The notes under the pieces were generated by a model, which saw only the letters and a list, made by a program, of their open reading frames with translations, searched no databases and was not told the origin of the DNA. Shown piece after piece: positions 41,413-49,855 of a stretch of 50,019 bases of DNA. The stretch is from positions 1-50,019 of the forward strand of contig SFCB01000284.1 in the NCBI GenBank assembly GCA_004367505.1. Reading direction: 5' to 3'. Position numbers and translations under genes: made by a program. The DNA is from Chloroflexi bacterium OHK40 (GTDB taxonomy: Bacteria; Chloroflexota; Chloroflexia; Chloroflexales; Chloroflexaceae). The stretch's first letter is position 1. Each line of letters starts with the position of its first letter.

Positions 41413-42459
41413 CTAGGGCACCCGCGTCGGCGCGGCGGTACGGGTCGGCTCGGGCGTAAAGGCCTCCTGCTCGCTGAACACGCGCGGGGGGAGCGGGCGG
41501 GGCAGGGGCAGCCCGAACTCGGAGACAAGCTGGTCCAGCGTGACACCGATCGTCGGCTCGAAGGCGGTATCGCCGGCGCCACGGAGCACGAGTACCATGC
41601 GCGCGTTCGCCGCCAGGGCGAACTCCATCAGCTCGACCTCCTGGTCATTCACGGCGAGGATGAGCGTCCAGGCGCCCTGGGTGATCGTACCACTCGTAGC
41701 CCCGGCCTCGGCGGCGGCCGGGTCGATCGGCTGGCCCGACTCGTCAACCTGGGGGAGGCTGCCGCTCTCGGCGGGGGCGGCGCCATCCTCGGGGGTAGCC
41801 TCGGCGCTCACGGCGGGCCGCACAATCCGCACCACCTGGGCACGCTGGACGATCGTCTTGGTCGTATTCAGCTGTACCTCGGTCAACTCGCGGATCAGCT
41901 CGGGCTGCGTGCCAGCGGTAGCGTCGCCAGGTGTAAAGCCGGTGGGGTAGGACTGCCGGCGCGTCACGGTAAAGGTGGCCACCACATCGACAAAGTCGCC
42001 CTGGGTGATCGTATCCGCGACACCGGAGAGGTTATTGACCACGAAGGGATAAGCCTTATCGCGGGGCCGGTTGGGCTCGGCGGTGGGCAGTTGCTGGGAG
42101 AGCCCTGGTTCGGTGAGGGCCAAGCGCACGATGATCTCGTTGGCGCGGAACGCACGGGTGGTGAGCTTCCCCTCCACCTCGCTAATACTTGAAAGATTCT
42201 GATCGGGGTCGAACTCGGTCTGCGGGATGGTGATCACCTCGAGCAGGGTGAGGCCATCGGAGATCACGGTATTGGCGGAGATGTCGACGCGGGCGCGCAC
42301 GACTTCCACCTCCGGCACCTCGGTGGGTAGCGCCGAGGTGGGCGCCTGACCGCCGATCAGGCCACCGGTCGCGCCGGGCTGCAGGAAGAGGAAGAGGGCG
42401 ATCGCCCCCACGATCAGGATGAGGCCGATCAGCAGAATCAGCACGCCACCACGCCGCAT
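41413..42459 (-). CDS. cpaB: Tad pilus assembly protein CpaB/RcpC
   Basis: A 348-residue protein with an N-terminal membrane helix (VLILLIGLILIVGAIALFLFLQ) and a SAF-like domain (VEVVRARVDISANTVISDGLTLLEVITIPQ). The longer CpaB core follows (FVVNNLSGVADTITQGDFVDVVATFTV and WTLILAVNDQEVELMEFALAANARMVLVLRG). CpaB is usually periplasmic and linked to secretin assembly; here no secretin was found in the window. A Pro/Thr-rich C-terminal tail (PTRTAAPTRVP) follows. Confidence 0.86.
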   Translation of the reverse strand: MRRGGVLILLIGLILIVGAIALFLFLQPGATGGLIGGQAPTSALPTEVPEVEVVRARVDISANTVISDGLTLLEVITIPQTEFDPDQNLSSISEVEGKLTTRAFRANEIIVRLALTEPGLSQQLPTAEPNRPRDKAYPFVVNNLSGVADTITQGDFVDVVATFTVTRRQSYPTGFTPGDATAGTQPELIRELTEVQLNTTKTIVQRAQVVRIVRPAVSAEATPEDGAAPAESGSLPQVDESGQPIDPAAAEAGATSGTITQGAWTLILAVNDQEVELMEFALAANARMVLVLRGAGDTAFEPTIGVTLDQLVSEFGLPLPRPLPPRVFSEQEAFTPEPTRTAAPTRVP

Positions 42460-42519
42460 AGAGAGACTTCCTTCCTATCAGGAGCGGTCGCGCGGGAACC
42501 GAGGAGACAGACTGTCGCC

Positions 42520-42528
42520 ATTATAGCA
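42520..42528 (-). promoter_or_regulatory. Extended -10 promoter for cpaB
   Basis: On the minus strand TGC-TATAAT forms a perfect extended -10 box with a weak -35 region. The start would be near 42513, with a leader of about 54 bases. Confidence 0.6.
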
Positions 42529-42618
42529 CACGCTGGCAAGTACGGAAGTGGGTTTACTGCATCGCCAGGGGCAAGTGGCCTTTACACTTTGTGCTGGGAT
42601 GGCCAGGGCAGACGGTTG

Positions 42619-42653
42619 GGCCGAGGCATGTGCGTGGGACACATGCCTCGGCC
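42619..42653 (-). terminator. Hairpin terminator after the Kelch-type gene
   Basis: A perfect 14-base-pair stem (GGCCGAGGCATGTG and its complement) with a 7-base loop lies 26 bases after the stop of the Kelch-type gene. There is no long U tract, so strength is uncertain. It separates the upper Tad genes from cpaB, which has its own promoter. Confidence 0.65.
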
Positions 42654-42678
42654 GCTCAAGGGTGGAGCCTCTCGGGGC

Positions 42679-45282
42679 CTAGCGGCGGATCAGCGGCAAG
42701 TTGATCAGGTTGGTGCAGCCGTTGGTGGTAAAGGTGCGGATCACCGGCTGGTTGCTGTTGATGTCCTCGCCGCGATTGTTGACCTCGCCGGCGTCGCCCT
42801 CGGGCACATAGTTCCAGAGGTCGATCAGCACCGCCACCGCGTAGTTGCCCGGCGTACAGAAGAACGACCGCACGTCATCCACGGGCTGGCCGGTGGTGCG
42901 ATCGAGCCACTGCTGAGGGCCGCTGTTTTGTAGCAGCAATTCGGCCCCCGGCGTCATCTGGGCCTTGTACACCGGGTAGAAGGCCTGGATGGGGCAGGCC
43001 GAGTCGGGGTAAGTGCCGTCGGCCAGCGGCAGCGTGGGCGGTGTCAGGGTGGGGGGCGTCGAGCCAATGGGGGACGAGACAGCGCAGAGGGTCACCCAGA
43101 AGCTCCCATCGTCTTCGAGGCCGGCAGAGACGGTGTTCTCTACACCTTCGAGGCTCAGGTTGCGCACGGTCACGTCGAAGCGAGCGAGGCCGCCGTTCGC
43201 CGCCTGGGCGATCTCGAACTCCTTGAGCCGGATGTCGACATTGCCGGCCACCACCTTCTCGATGCTCACGTTGAAGAGCTTTGGCGTAATCGAGGGGTTG
43301 GCGGGAGCCACCGGCTGGCCGTTGGTGTCGAGGCCATTCTGCACGAGGCGGGCGCGGTACTGGATGCAGGTAGCGCTGAAGTCGGTACCGCCAAAGGCGT
43401 CGCGCAGGGTGACGGCATTAAAAGGGCTGCCGGCGGTGCTGGGCTGCGAGTAGAAGTTCGAGCCGGTATCGCCGTCGAGGGTAAACCACGGATCGGAGCC
43501 GCTGAAGACCGTCTCGTCGGGGCAGGTAGGATTGGAGCGAAGCACCTTGCGGAACTGCACGATGATATCGGCGTTCGGATTGGCGCTGCGATCCAGGCCG
43601 GTGGTCCAGCGGATGGCGAGCACGCGAGCGTTCTTCTGCTGGCTGTCGCGAGTGATGGTGATATTGAAGACGGTGGAGTAGTACCAGCCATCGACCATGC
43701 GGCGGCTCTCGGAGGCCTCGTCGGCGCCGCCGATCTTGCCACGGCGGATGGAGGCCAGAGGTGTGCCGGAGGCATCGTTGCCGCCGACCACCCATGCCCA
43801 GGCCGAGCCGAGATCGCCCGAGGGGTTGTCGGCGGGTGGCAGGGCATCCATGAGCGCGGCACCGGCATCGGTGCGCACCCCCACCACATTGGCGGTATTC
43901 TGGGCGCCGAGGAAGTACTCGGTACCGCCGGGGATGCGCTGGAGGTTGAGCGAGTCGTCGAAGACGGCGGTGAGCACCTTGTTGTAAGCGCTGGACTGCA
44001 GTTCGGTGCGGGCGCCGCCGATGATGTAGAGCTTGTTGTTGTAGGCCAGGCTAGCCGCGCCCTGAATGCCGCCCTGCTCCAGGGTCACCTCATCGCCGTT
44101 GGTATTGGGTTCGGTGGTCCAGGTGAGGGCCCCATTGCTCGGGTTGATATCGGCACGGTAGACGAAGTTGTTGATCTCGCTGCGGCCAACATTCACGAAG
44201 CCGCCGGCAACAAAGATCGCCTCGTCGAGGGTGGTACCGGCACCACTATTGACGGTGGTCAGCGCAGCTGTTGCGGTATGGTCCACCAGGCCGAGGGGGC
44301 CAGTGGTAGTGGGCGAAGGATCGATCACTGGCACATCGGGGCCACGGGCCCAGGGGGTGGTGGTGCCGCCATCGTTGGGGTTGCGCAGGGAACCGGTCGT
44401 CGTGTCGATCTCGGTATAGAAGACGCTGTCCTCGATCGCGCTCTCAGCGGTGAAGAAGCCGTAGGTGGAGAGGCCACCAATCACATAGAGGTAGGTCTTA
44501 TTGGCGCTGGTACGTACGATGGTGGCGGTAGCGCCCTCAACACCGCGGGCGAGGGTATCGCCATCGAACTGGGGGGCGCTTGGCAGGGTTGGGCCCTGGG
44601 TCCAGACGATATCGCCCGCAGCGTTGACAGCGCCGATCTGCACCCCGTTGGAGGTAAAGTCGGTGCAGTCGATGGTGTTGATCACGCCGCCGATCACATA
44701 GATATAGCCGGTGTTGTTGCCGGTGCTCACCCCGGCTACCGCAGCGCGGGTTCGCTGCGAGACCTCGCCGGGGCACTCATCGTTCTGCTCGATGGCGGGA
44801 AGGGGATCGTTGAGCCAGAACTCATCGGCGAAGCGCGGGTCGGTCTCGGCGACGCCGTGGGGCTGGATGGCACCGGTCTCCTGGTTAACGGTTGCCCAGA
44901 AGGCGGAGTCGGTGCTGCCGCCGGAGCCGGTGCCCGTAATGGCAAAGAGCCGGTTGCCGAGCACTACCACACCGGCGTTGGCGCGGGCCTCGGGGAGCGG
45001 CACAGCCGACTCATCCCAGGGGTTCAGAAAGCCAACAGGAGCGAGCAACACGGCGCCTGCGGTATCGGCAGGATTGGAGGAGATGGGATTGGTCTCGGCG
45101 CTGAGGGAGGTACGCTGGAAGCTCCCACGGGCGAACTCATTCTGGCGATCATCGAGGGTCTGAATCTCGCTCTGGGTCTGAGCGCCGGTGGGGCCGCCCG
45201 GCAGCAGAGCGAGCACAGTCAGCGCGACCGCCGCAAGGGCGAGGCGTCGGGCGAACCGGCGCACGTACAGACGTGCCAACAC
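42679..45282 (-). CDS. Secreted Kelch-like beta-propeller protein in the Tad locus
   Basis: An 867-residue protein starting at GTG with a near-perfect AGGAGGT 5 bases upstream. Residues 1-35 form a signal peptide (basic start, ALAAVALTVLALL, cleavage near GAQTQ). Residues 100-520 contain about six Kelch-like blades, marked by NRLFAITGTGSGG, YIYVIGGV, YLYVIGGLSTYG, EAIFVAGGFVNVG, KLYIIGGARTE and WAWVVGGNDASG. A beta-rich C-terminal region of about 300 residues follows, ending in NLINLPLIRR. It is probably a cell-surface or pilus-tip protein; that inference rests on its place between the vWA TadG-like gene and cpaB. Confidence 0.82.
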   Translation of the reverse strand: MLARLYVRRFARRLALAAVALTVLALLPGGPTGAQTQSEIQTLDDRQNEFARGSFQRTSLSAETNPISSNPADTAGAVLLAPVGFLNPWDESAVPLPEARANAGVVVLGNRLFAITGTGSGGSTDSAFWATVNQETGAIQPHGVAETDPRFADEFWLNDPLPAIEQNDECPGEVSQRTRAAVAGVSTGNNTGYIYVIGGVINTIDCTDFTSNGVQIGAVNAAGDIVWTQGPTLPSAPQFDGDTLARGVEGATATIVRTSANKTYLYVIGGLSTYGFFTAESAIEDSVFYTEIDTTTGSLRNPNDGGTTTPWARGPDVPVIDPSPTTTGPLGLVDHTATAALTTVNSGAGTTLDEAIFVAGGFVNVGRSEINNFVYRADINPSNGALTWTTEPNTNGDEVTLEQGGIQGAASLAYNNKLYIIGGARTELQSSAYNKVLTAVFDDSLNLQRIPGGTEYFLGAQNTANVVGVRTDAGAALMDALPPADNPSGDLGSAWAWVVGGNDASGTPLASIRRGKIGGADEASESRRMVDGWYYSTVFNITITRDSQQKNARVLAIRWTTGLDRSANPNADIIVQFRKVLRSNPTCPDETVFSGSDPWFTLDGDTGSNFYSQPSTAGSPFNAVTLRDAFGGTDFSATCIQYRARLVQNGLDTNGQPVAPANPSITPKLFNVSIEKVVAGNVDIRLKEFEIAQAANGGLARFDVTVRNLSLEGVENTVSAGLEDDGSFWVTLCAVSSPIGSTPPTLTPPTLPLADGTYPDSACPIQAFYPVYKAQMTPGAELLLQNSGPQQWLDRTTGQPVDDVRSFFCTPGNYAVAVLIDLWNYVPEGDAGEVNNRGEDINSNQPVIRTFTTNGCTNLINLPLIRR

Positions 45283-45486
45283 GAGCTACCTCCTAATGCT
45301 ACACGCGAGGGTGGGGCGCGCGCCACTGCGGCAACCCACCGGCATGGGGGCGGACATCCTGGCCTACCTGGTGGAGGCGCCGGGCAGGGTCACAAGCGGG
45401 CAGGCGTCATGGAGCGGGCTGCGCCCGCTCCGGCGCACCAGGCGGCGCCTGTCCAGGAGGATGGCGATCATCCGTACACGAGCGTG

Positions 45487-45526
45487 AGCCGGGCCACGGG
45501 GAGAGCGTGCTCCCCACAGCCCGGCT
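45487..45526 (-). terminator. Hairpin terminator after the vWA gene
   Basis: Outer stem AGCCGGG/CCCGGCT and inner stem GGGGAG/CTCCCC (loop AGCGTG) lie 34 bases after the vWA gene stop. A U tract is not visible, so confidence is moderate. A second, 9-bp hairpin is at 45411-45431, in the same 277-base spacer. Confidence 0.45.
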
Positions 45527-45559
45527 CCTGCGAGACAGGCCGGTGGGCCTGCCCGGGGG

Positions 45560-48163
45560 TTACGGATTGGTTGTGGCACACACGTCGCCAAAGAGGCGCA
45601 GCTGCAGGTCCTGCTGGATCACCTGGTTGAAGCTGCCGGCCTGGTTCGACTGGGGGCCGACTTCAACCGGAATGCTCGTACGCACCTCGTCGCCAACCGC
45701 GATCAGGCTATAGCGGCGAGGGCCAGCGGAAGGCGGATCGAGCGGATGGCGGTAGAAGAGGTACGGCGTCAGCTGATAGGTACCCCGGGGCACGTCCTCC
45801 TTGCGGTAGGTGAGCGTACCGTTGGAGTCGGCGGTGATCGGAATATTGATCCGCGTGCCATTAGAGGGATCTTCGAGGATCACCTCACCGACGGTGGGGT
45901 AGACGAGGCCAGCGACGGGCACAAAGTGATCCGGCGGGATGGTGCTGCGCCAGGGCTCGCCACCGTCGAGGGCATCGGAGCGGGCCACGCAGAGACCGGA
46001 CTCAACCTTGGTGTTGATCGCCTCCATGATCTTATCGACGTTCGTCTTCCCGTTGGCGTCGAAGGTGAGCGTATCGGCGGAGAAGTAGTAGCTCGGGAAG
46101 GAGGCGATGCTATCCTTCAAGCCGGTATCGGGGATGTTCGAGAGCGAGATAGCGAAGACCTCGACGTTATTCGCCTGCAGGTTCTGCTTGCTCACATTGC
46201 CCGCCTGAGTGATCGGGCGATCCATCCCTCGGTACACCCCACCGCCACGCACGCCATCACCCGTCACCTGACAGGAGGCGATCTCGACCACATTGCGGAC
46301 GCGGCAGACGTGGCCGATGGGGTAGGTGTTGATATCGCTCGAGCCGCCGTGAAGGTTACTGGCGCTGGTGTTCAGGAACTGGTTGGAGACACCGTCGGTG
46401 ATGAAGATCACCACCCGCTTGTACTCCCAGGTCTTGCCTAGTTCCGTCACCGTTTTGGGGGCGTTATCGAAGGCCAGGGCGGCGCGGTAGAGACCAGCGG
46501 CGCCGTTGGTACCGCCGGAGGTGCGATACCGGTCCCCACTGTAGGCGCCAGCGTCGTTGATGTTGCGGATGATCTGGTCCGGATTGCTCGAGAAGGTGCG
46601 GAAGTTGCTGGTGCCGGTGCGCTGCACGCTCTGTGTGAACCAGACAAGGGCCATCTGGTCAACCGGGCGCGTTGTATCGCGCTGACTGCCGTTGCCATCC
46701 ATATTGGTGGAGCGGACAAGGGCCTCGATCGCGCGCTTGGCCACCGTGACGCGGCGCTCGTTGACATTGTTCCAGTAGTACGTGGGGCCAGTCCCCGTCA
46801 CCTGAACGGCCGGGGCTCCATCTGGGCCATTGGCGCACTGCCAGAAGGTCTGGCCGTTCGGCGGCCGCCCCGGACCGCGATCACACTGGCCGGCGAAGTT
46901 CGCGCTCATCGAGCCGGAGACATCGAGGACGACGACATACTGGATGGGCTTACGTTCGGTGGGAATGTACTGGTACTCGGGCCAGAGGGAGACATTGCCG
47001 AAGAGCACATAGGTCTCACCTGGCTGGGGCGCGCCGGTATAACTGCAGGCCGTCTGCTGGCGCACGGCGCTACCAAGATAGATCATGTCGAAGTACTTCT
47101 CGCCGCTCTGCTGGCCCATCTCGAGCATTACAAAGAGGCCAAGATCGACGACCTGGTAGCGCGCGTTGGAGCCGTTTCCGAAGGCGGTATCATAGATCGG
47201 GAGCACGAGGCGGGTACCGGCATCAATATGGTACTGGATCTCCGGGTCCACCCGTTGATTGTAGCCCGTCGTACCCCAGACCCAGTCGCCGACGTTAAGC
47301 TGGCCGGGCTTCTCGGGGTAGGAGGCTGGCCTGTCGGAGTTGGGCCAGGGGGCCTCGTCGAAACCGTAGGCGAGGCTGCCCTCGGGGCTGAGACCGGCCT
47401 CCAGGGCCTCGGCGCTATTGGCACCGGGGACACCATCGCGCCAGCGGAGCCAGCTAAAGCCGCCGGGGCCAGGGCCATCCTGGGCGTCGAGGCGCATCGC
47501 GGTACGGCCACGGTAGGGGCCACTGGAGATAATGCGCCAGTTGTTGTCGGGAGTACCGAGGGGCGCCTCAACATCCTGGCTGCGGAAGCGGTCGCCGTCG
47601 ATCCACTTCACGTTGATCCCGATCGGGAAGATGCCATTGCCGGCCGGGCAAACGCCCGCGTGGGATGTCGCGCTGATCGGCAGGTCGGGGCGACCGACGA
47701 CGCGGGCGAAGTAGGTACTGACGCGGCCCTTAAGGTTCACCTGGATAAAGGCCACGTTGTTGGGCACAGGGTTGGAGTTGTTGGTAATACTCGCGGCGCC
47801 AGAGATCAGCTTACCCTGAGCATCGAGGTAGTAAGCCTCGAGCTCGAGCCGCTCATCCTCCGAGTTGGTTCCAGGGGGAACCACCTCGACGCCATTGGCG
47901 CTGAGCGAGTTGACAATCGCGTTGTAGATCGTCTGGTTGGTGGTGGAGCCGGTGCGGGCGAGGTAAGCGTTCATACCGGCGAGGGAAGCGGCGTTTGCCG
48001 CAGCCACCGACTCGCGCTCCTCGGAAAAGGTATTGCCGACGTCCACCGAAAGGCCGACCATCGCCACCAGGACGACGATCATCAGGCCGATAAGCGGCAG
48101 GCTCTGGCCTCGTCGGCGGGCCGCCGCGATTCGGCGAGCGCCCTTCCATCGAATGCGGGACAT
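45560..48163 (-). CDS. TadG-like von Willebrand A protein
   Basis: An 867-residue protein with a TadE/TadG-type N-terminal helix (GQSLPLIGLMIVVLVAMVGLSVDVG, about 19-43), a region of about 350 residues without recognised domains, then a vWA domain. The MIDAS motif DVSGSMS is near residues 413-419, with VIFITDGVSN near 585. A C-terminal region of about 230 residues follows, with a beta-rich domain (GEVILEDPSNGTRINIPITADSNGTLTY). It would sit at the cell surface and bind ligands through metal, in the manner of pilus-associated adhesins. ATG at 48163, with GGAGG 5 bases upstream. Confidence 0.88.
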   Translation of the reverse strand: MSRIRWKGARRIAAARRRGQSLPLIGLMIVVLVAMVGLSVDVGNTFSEERESVAAANAASLAGMNAYLARTGSTTNQTIYNAIVNSLSANGVEVVPPGTNSEDERLELEAYYLDAQGKLISGAASITNNSNPVPNNVAFIQVNLKGRVSTYFARVVGRPDLPISATSHAGVCPAGNGIFPIGINVKWIDGDRFRSQDVEAPLGTPDNNWRIISSGPYRGRTAMRLDAQDGPGPGGFSWLRWRDGVPGANSAEALEAGLSPEGSLAYGFDEAPWPNSDRPASYPEKPGQLNVGDWVWGTTGYNQRVDPEIQYHIDAGTRLVLPIYDTAFGNGSNARYQVVDLGLFVMLEMGQQSGEKYFDMIYLGSAVRQQTACSYTGAPQPGETYVLFGNVSLWPEYQYIPTERKPIQYVVVLDVSGSMSANFAGQCDRGPGRPPNGQTFWQCANGPDGAPAVQVTGTGPTYYWNNVNERRVTVAKRAIEALVRSTNMDGNGSQRDTTRPVDQMALVWFTQSVQRTGTSNFRTFSSNPDQIIRNINDAGAYSGDRYRTSGGTNGAAGLYRAALAFDNAPKTVTELGKTWEYKRVVIFITDGVSNQFLNTSASNLHGGSSDINTYPIGHVCRVRNVVEIASCQVTGDGVRGGGVYRGMDRPITQAGNVSKQNLQANNVEVFAISLSNIPDTGLKDSIASFPSYYFSADTLTFDANGKTNVDKIMEAINTKVESGLCVARSDALDGGEPWRSTIPPDHFVPVAGLVYPTVGEVILEDPSNGTRINIPITADSNGTLTYRKEDVPRGTYQLTPYLFYRHPLDPPSAGPRRYSLIAVGDEVRTSIPVEVGPQSNQAGSFNQVIQQDLQLRLFGDVCATTNP

Positions 48164-48358
48164 GGAATCCTCCGTCCGTGTGCGTACTGGGTTGCTGGCT
48201 ACGATTGCGCGGATTAGGGCTACAGGCGCAGACCGGCTGCGGCGCGCCGCACGATCCACCCGGGGCTCTATGTCAAACCACAAGCGCCGTTCAGTCAGGC
48301 GAGGAGTGGCGCCGCGCGGCGGCTCCGGGAAGCGCCGAACACCGTTTGTGGCTTCAGC

Positions 48359-48958
48359 TTAATTGGGCGTATTGTAGAACGAGCTACGAATAGGCATCAC
48401 CGTCGCCACCTGGAGCCGCACCGTATCGGCGAAGGCCGGAGCGAGCGGGAAATTGAAGCGATAGTTGTAGCGCAGTGTCACCCGGATCCAGCAGTTCCGG
48501 CCACCATTCTGCATTCCGGAGCCAGGGGTGCTGGTGGGACACGTCCCGGTGAGGTTGCGCGGGTCGGAGCCGCCGAGGAGCTGCACATAGATGAAAGCGT
48601 TGGGATTGCGCACATCGGTAAGCAGCGGGTTCGTCTCGGTAGAGTCACGCACACCGTTGTTATCGAGATCGAGCAGATTGGCGAAGCCGACACCGCTCTC
48701 GCCATTGGCGCCACGGATACGGGCGGGAATCTGGGCGTAGTTGAGCGTCACCTCGCGGAGGCTCCCATCGCTATTCAGAACCTGAACCGGGTAACTGCCG
48801 AAGGTGGCCCCCTCCTGGGCGGCGGTGCGCATAGCCTGGAGAGTAAAGAAGATCAGGCCGAGGTCGACCGCAGCGGCGAGCAGGAAGAAGATCAGCGTCG
48901 CGGCGAGGGTAAATTCGACGAGGGCCTGGCCTTTGGTGCGGCGGTTTCGGCGCAGCAT
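48359..48958 (-). CDS. TadE-family pseudopilin
   Basis: A 199-residue TadE-like protein with a basic leader and the motif KGQALVEFTLAATLIFFLLAAAVDLGLIFFTLQAMRTAAQEGA (about 9-51), the N-terminal helix of Tad pseudopilins. The remainder is an extracytoplasmic beta-rich domain. It follows the first TadE gene by 15 bases. A 195-base spacer, without a clear promoter, separates it from the vWA gene. Confidence 0.9.
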   Translation of the reverse strand: MLRRNRRTKGQALVEFTLAATLIFFLLAAAVDLGLIFFTLQAMRTAAQEGATFGSYPVQVLNSDGSLREVTLNYAQIPARIRGANGESGVGFANLLDLDNNGVRDSTETNPLLTDVRNPNAFIYVQLLGGSDPRNLTGTCPTSTPGSGMQNGGRNCWIRVTLRYNYRFNFPLAPAFADTVRLQVATVMPIRSSFYNTPN

Positions 48959-48973
48959 GGAGCTCTCTCCGCG

Positions 48974-49561
48974 CTAGGGGGTCGTGGTCAACTCGCGCCA
49001 GGATTCCATATCCTCGGCGCAGGCGACACCTTTGAGCCGGGTGGGATCATTGCCGAGGTTCTCCAGCGAGCGGCGCTGGGTCACCTGGAGATTAATCGTC
49101 CCGCTGGAGCCACCGAAGCGAAGCAGATCGAAGAGGGGCGTTATCCCGCGTACGGGGTAGGTGATCGTCACCTCGATCGGGCCGCGATCGGTCAGGTTGC
49201 GGGTGTCGCCGCCGTTGGGGTAGCGGATGGTCACATAATCGGCGACATCACGATTCTCGTTGATAGTACCACCGAAGAGAGTCGTATCGGACTCAATCGC
49301 GAGGTAAATCGCATTCACGCAAGGATCGCCGCGCTGGCCGGGATAGTCGCTGTCGGGGGGCGGCGAGCTGGCATAATCGAGCCAGGACTGGTAGGGCGGG
49401 AGCTGGGCAGCGGCCTCGGCGCCGTTGCGGGCGGCCTGCGAGACGGTAGAGTAGGCGTAGATCAGATAGCCGAACTCCATGATGCCGAAGAGCACAAGCA
49501 GGAGGATTGGCAACACGAAGGCCATCTCAACGATAGACTGGCCATGTAGATGGCGACGCAT
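48974..49561 (-). CDS. tadE: TadE-family pseudopilin
   Basis: A 195-residue TadE-like protein with the helix GQSIVEMAFVLPILLLVLFGIMEFGYLIYAYSTVSQAARNGAEAA (about 7-52) and a beta-rich domain with two cysteines. The ATG at 49561 is preferred because GGAGG lies 5 bases upstream; a TTG four codons earlier is less likely. It is the first gene of the Tad group in this window, with its own promoter. Confidence 0.9.
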   Translation of the reverse strand: MRRHLHGQSIVEMAFVLPILLLVLFGIMEFGYLIYAYSTVSQAARNGAEAAAQLPPYQSWLDYASSPPPDSDYPGQRGDPCVNAIYLAIESDTTLFGGTINENRDVADYVTIRYPNGGDTRNLTDRGPIEVTITYPVRGITPLFDLLRFGGSSGTINLQVTQRRSLENLGNDPTRLKGVACAEDMESWRELTTTP

Positions 49562-49593
49562 AGCAGCCTCCAACGCTTCGAACCCGCACGGTG

Positions 49594-49622
49594 ATTATGC
49601 AACCCGGTCATAGGACCCTCAA
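49594..49622 (-). promoter_or_regulatory. Sigma-70-like promoter for the first tadE gene
   Basis: On the minus strand TTGAGG is followed after 17 bases by CATAAT. The start near 49587 gives a leader of about 26 bases. This would begin the tad transcript inside the window. Confidence 0.6.
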
Positions 49623-49732
49623 TAGTCAAATGGTACCGTAACGCCAATCTGGGCCACAAATAGGCGAAAGGGGCCACGAACAGCGCGAAATGATCCGTCG
49701 CCTGGGATGTGCCGGAGGTTCCTGGCCCCCGG

Positions 49733-49855
49733 GGTGCCGTGGCGCGGAAGCGCGCGGCGGGCCGTGGCGCGGAAGCGCGCGACGATGAAGAGGTGAAGCT
49801 CGCCTGCGCTGGGTTCCCGCCTGCGCTGGGTTCCCGCTTCCGCGGGAACGACGGA
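49733..49855. repeat. REP-like dispersed repeat, copy D
   Basis: Two tandem blocks of CCGTGGCGCGGAAGCGCGCG (period 24) are followed by CGCCTGCGCTGGGTTCCCGC repeats. A perfect TTCCCGC-TTCC-GCGGGAA hairpin with a terminal CGAC comes next. It is the same family as copies A-C. The rest of the 49623-50019 end spacer shows no further gene; short frames there are not convincing. Confidence 0.72.

Noticed and set aside
45411-45431. Extra 9-bp hairpin as a terminator
   Set aside because: It is short and has no U tract, and a larger hairpin is already nearer the vWA gene end.
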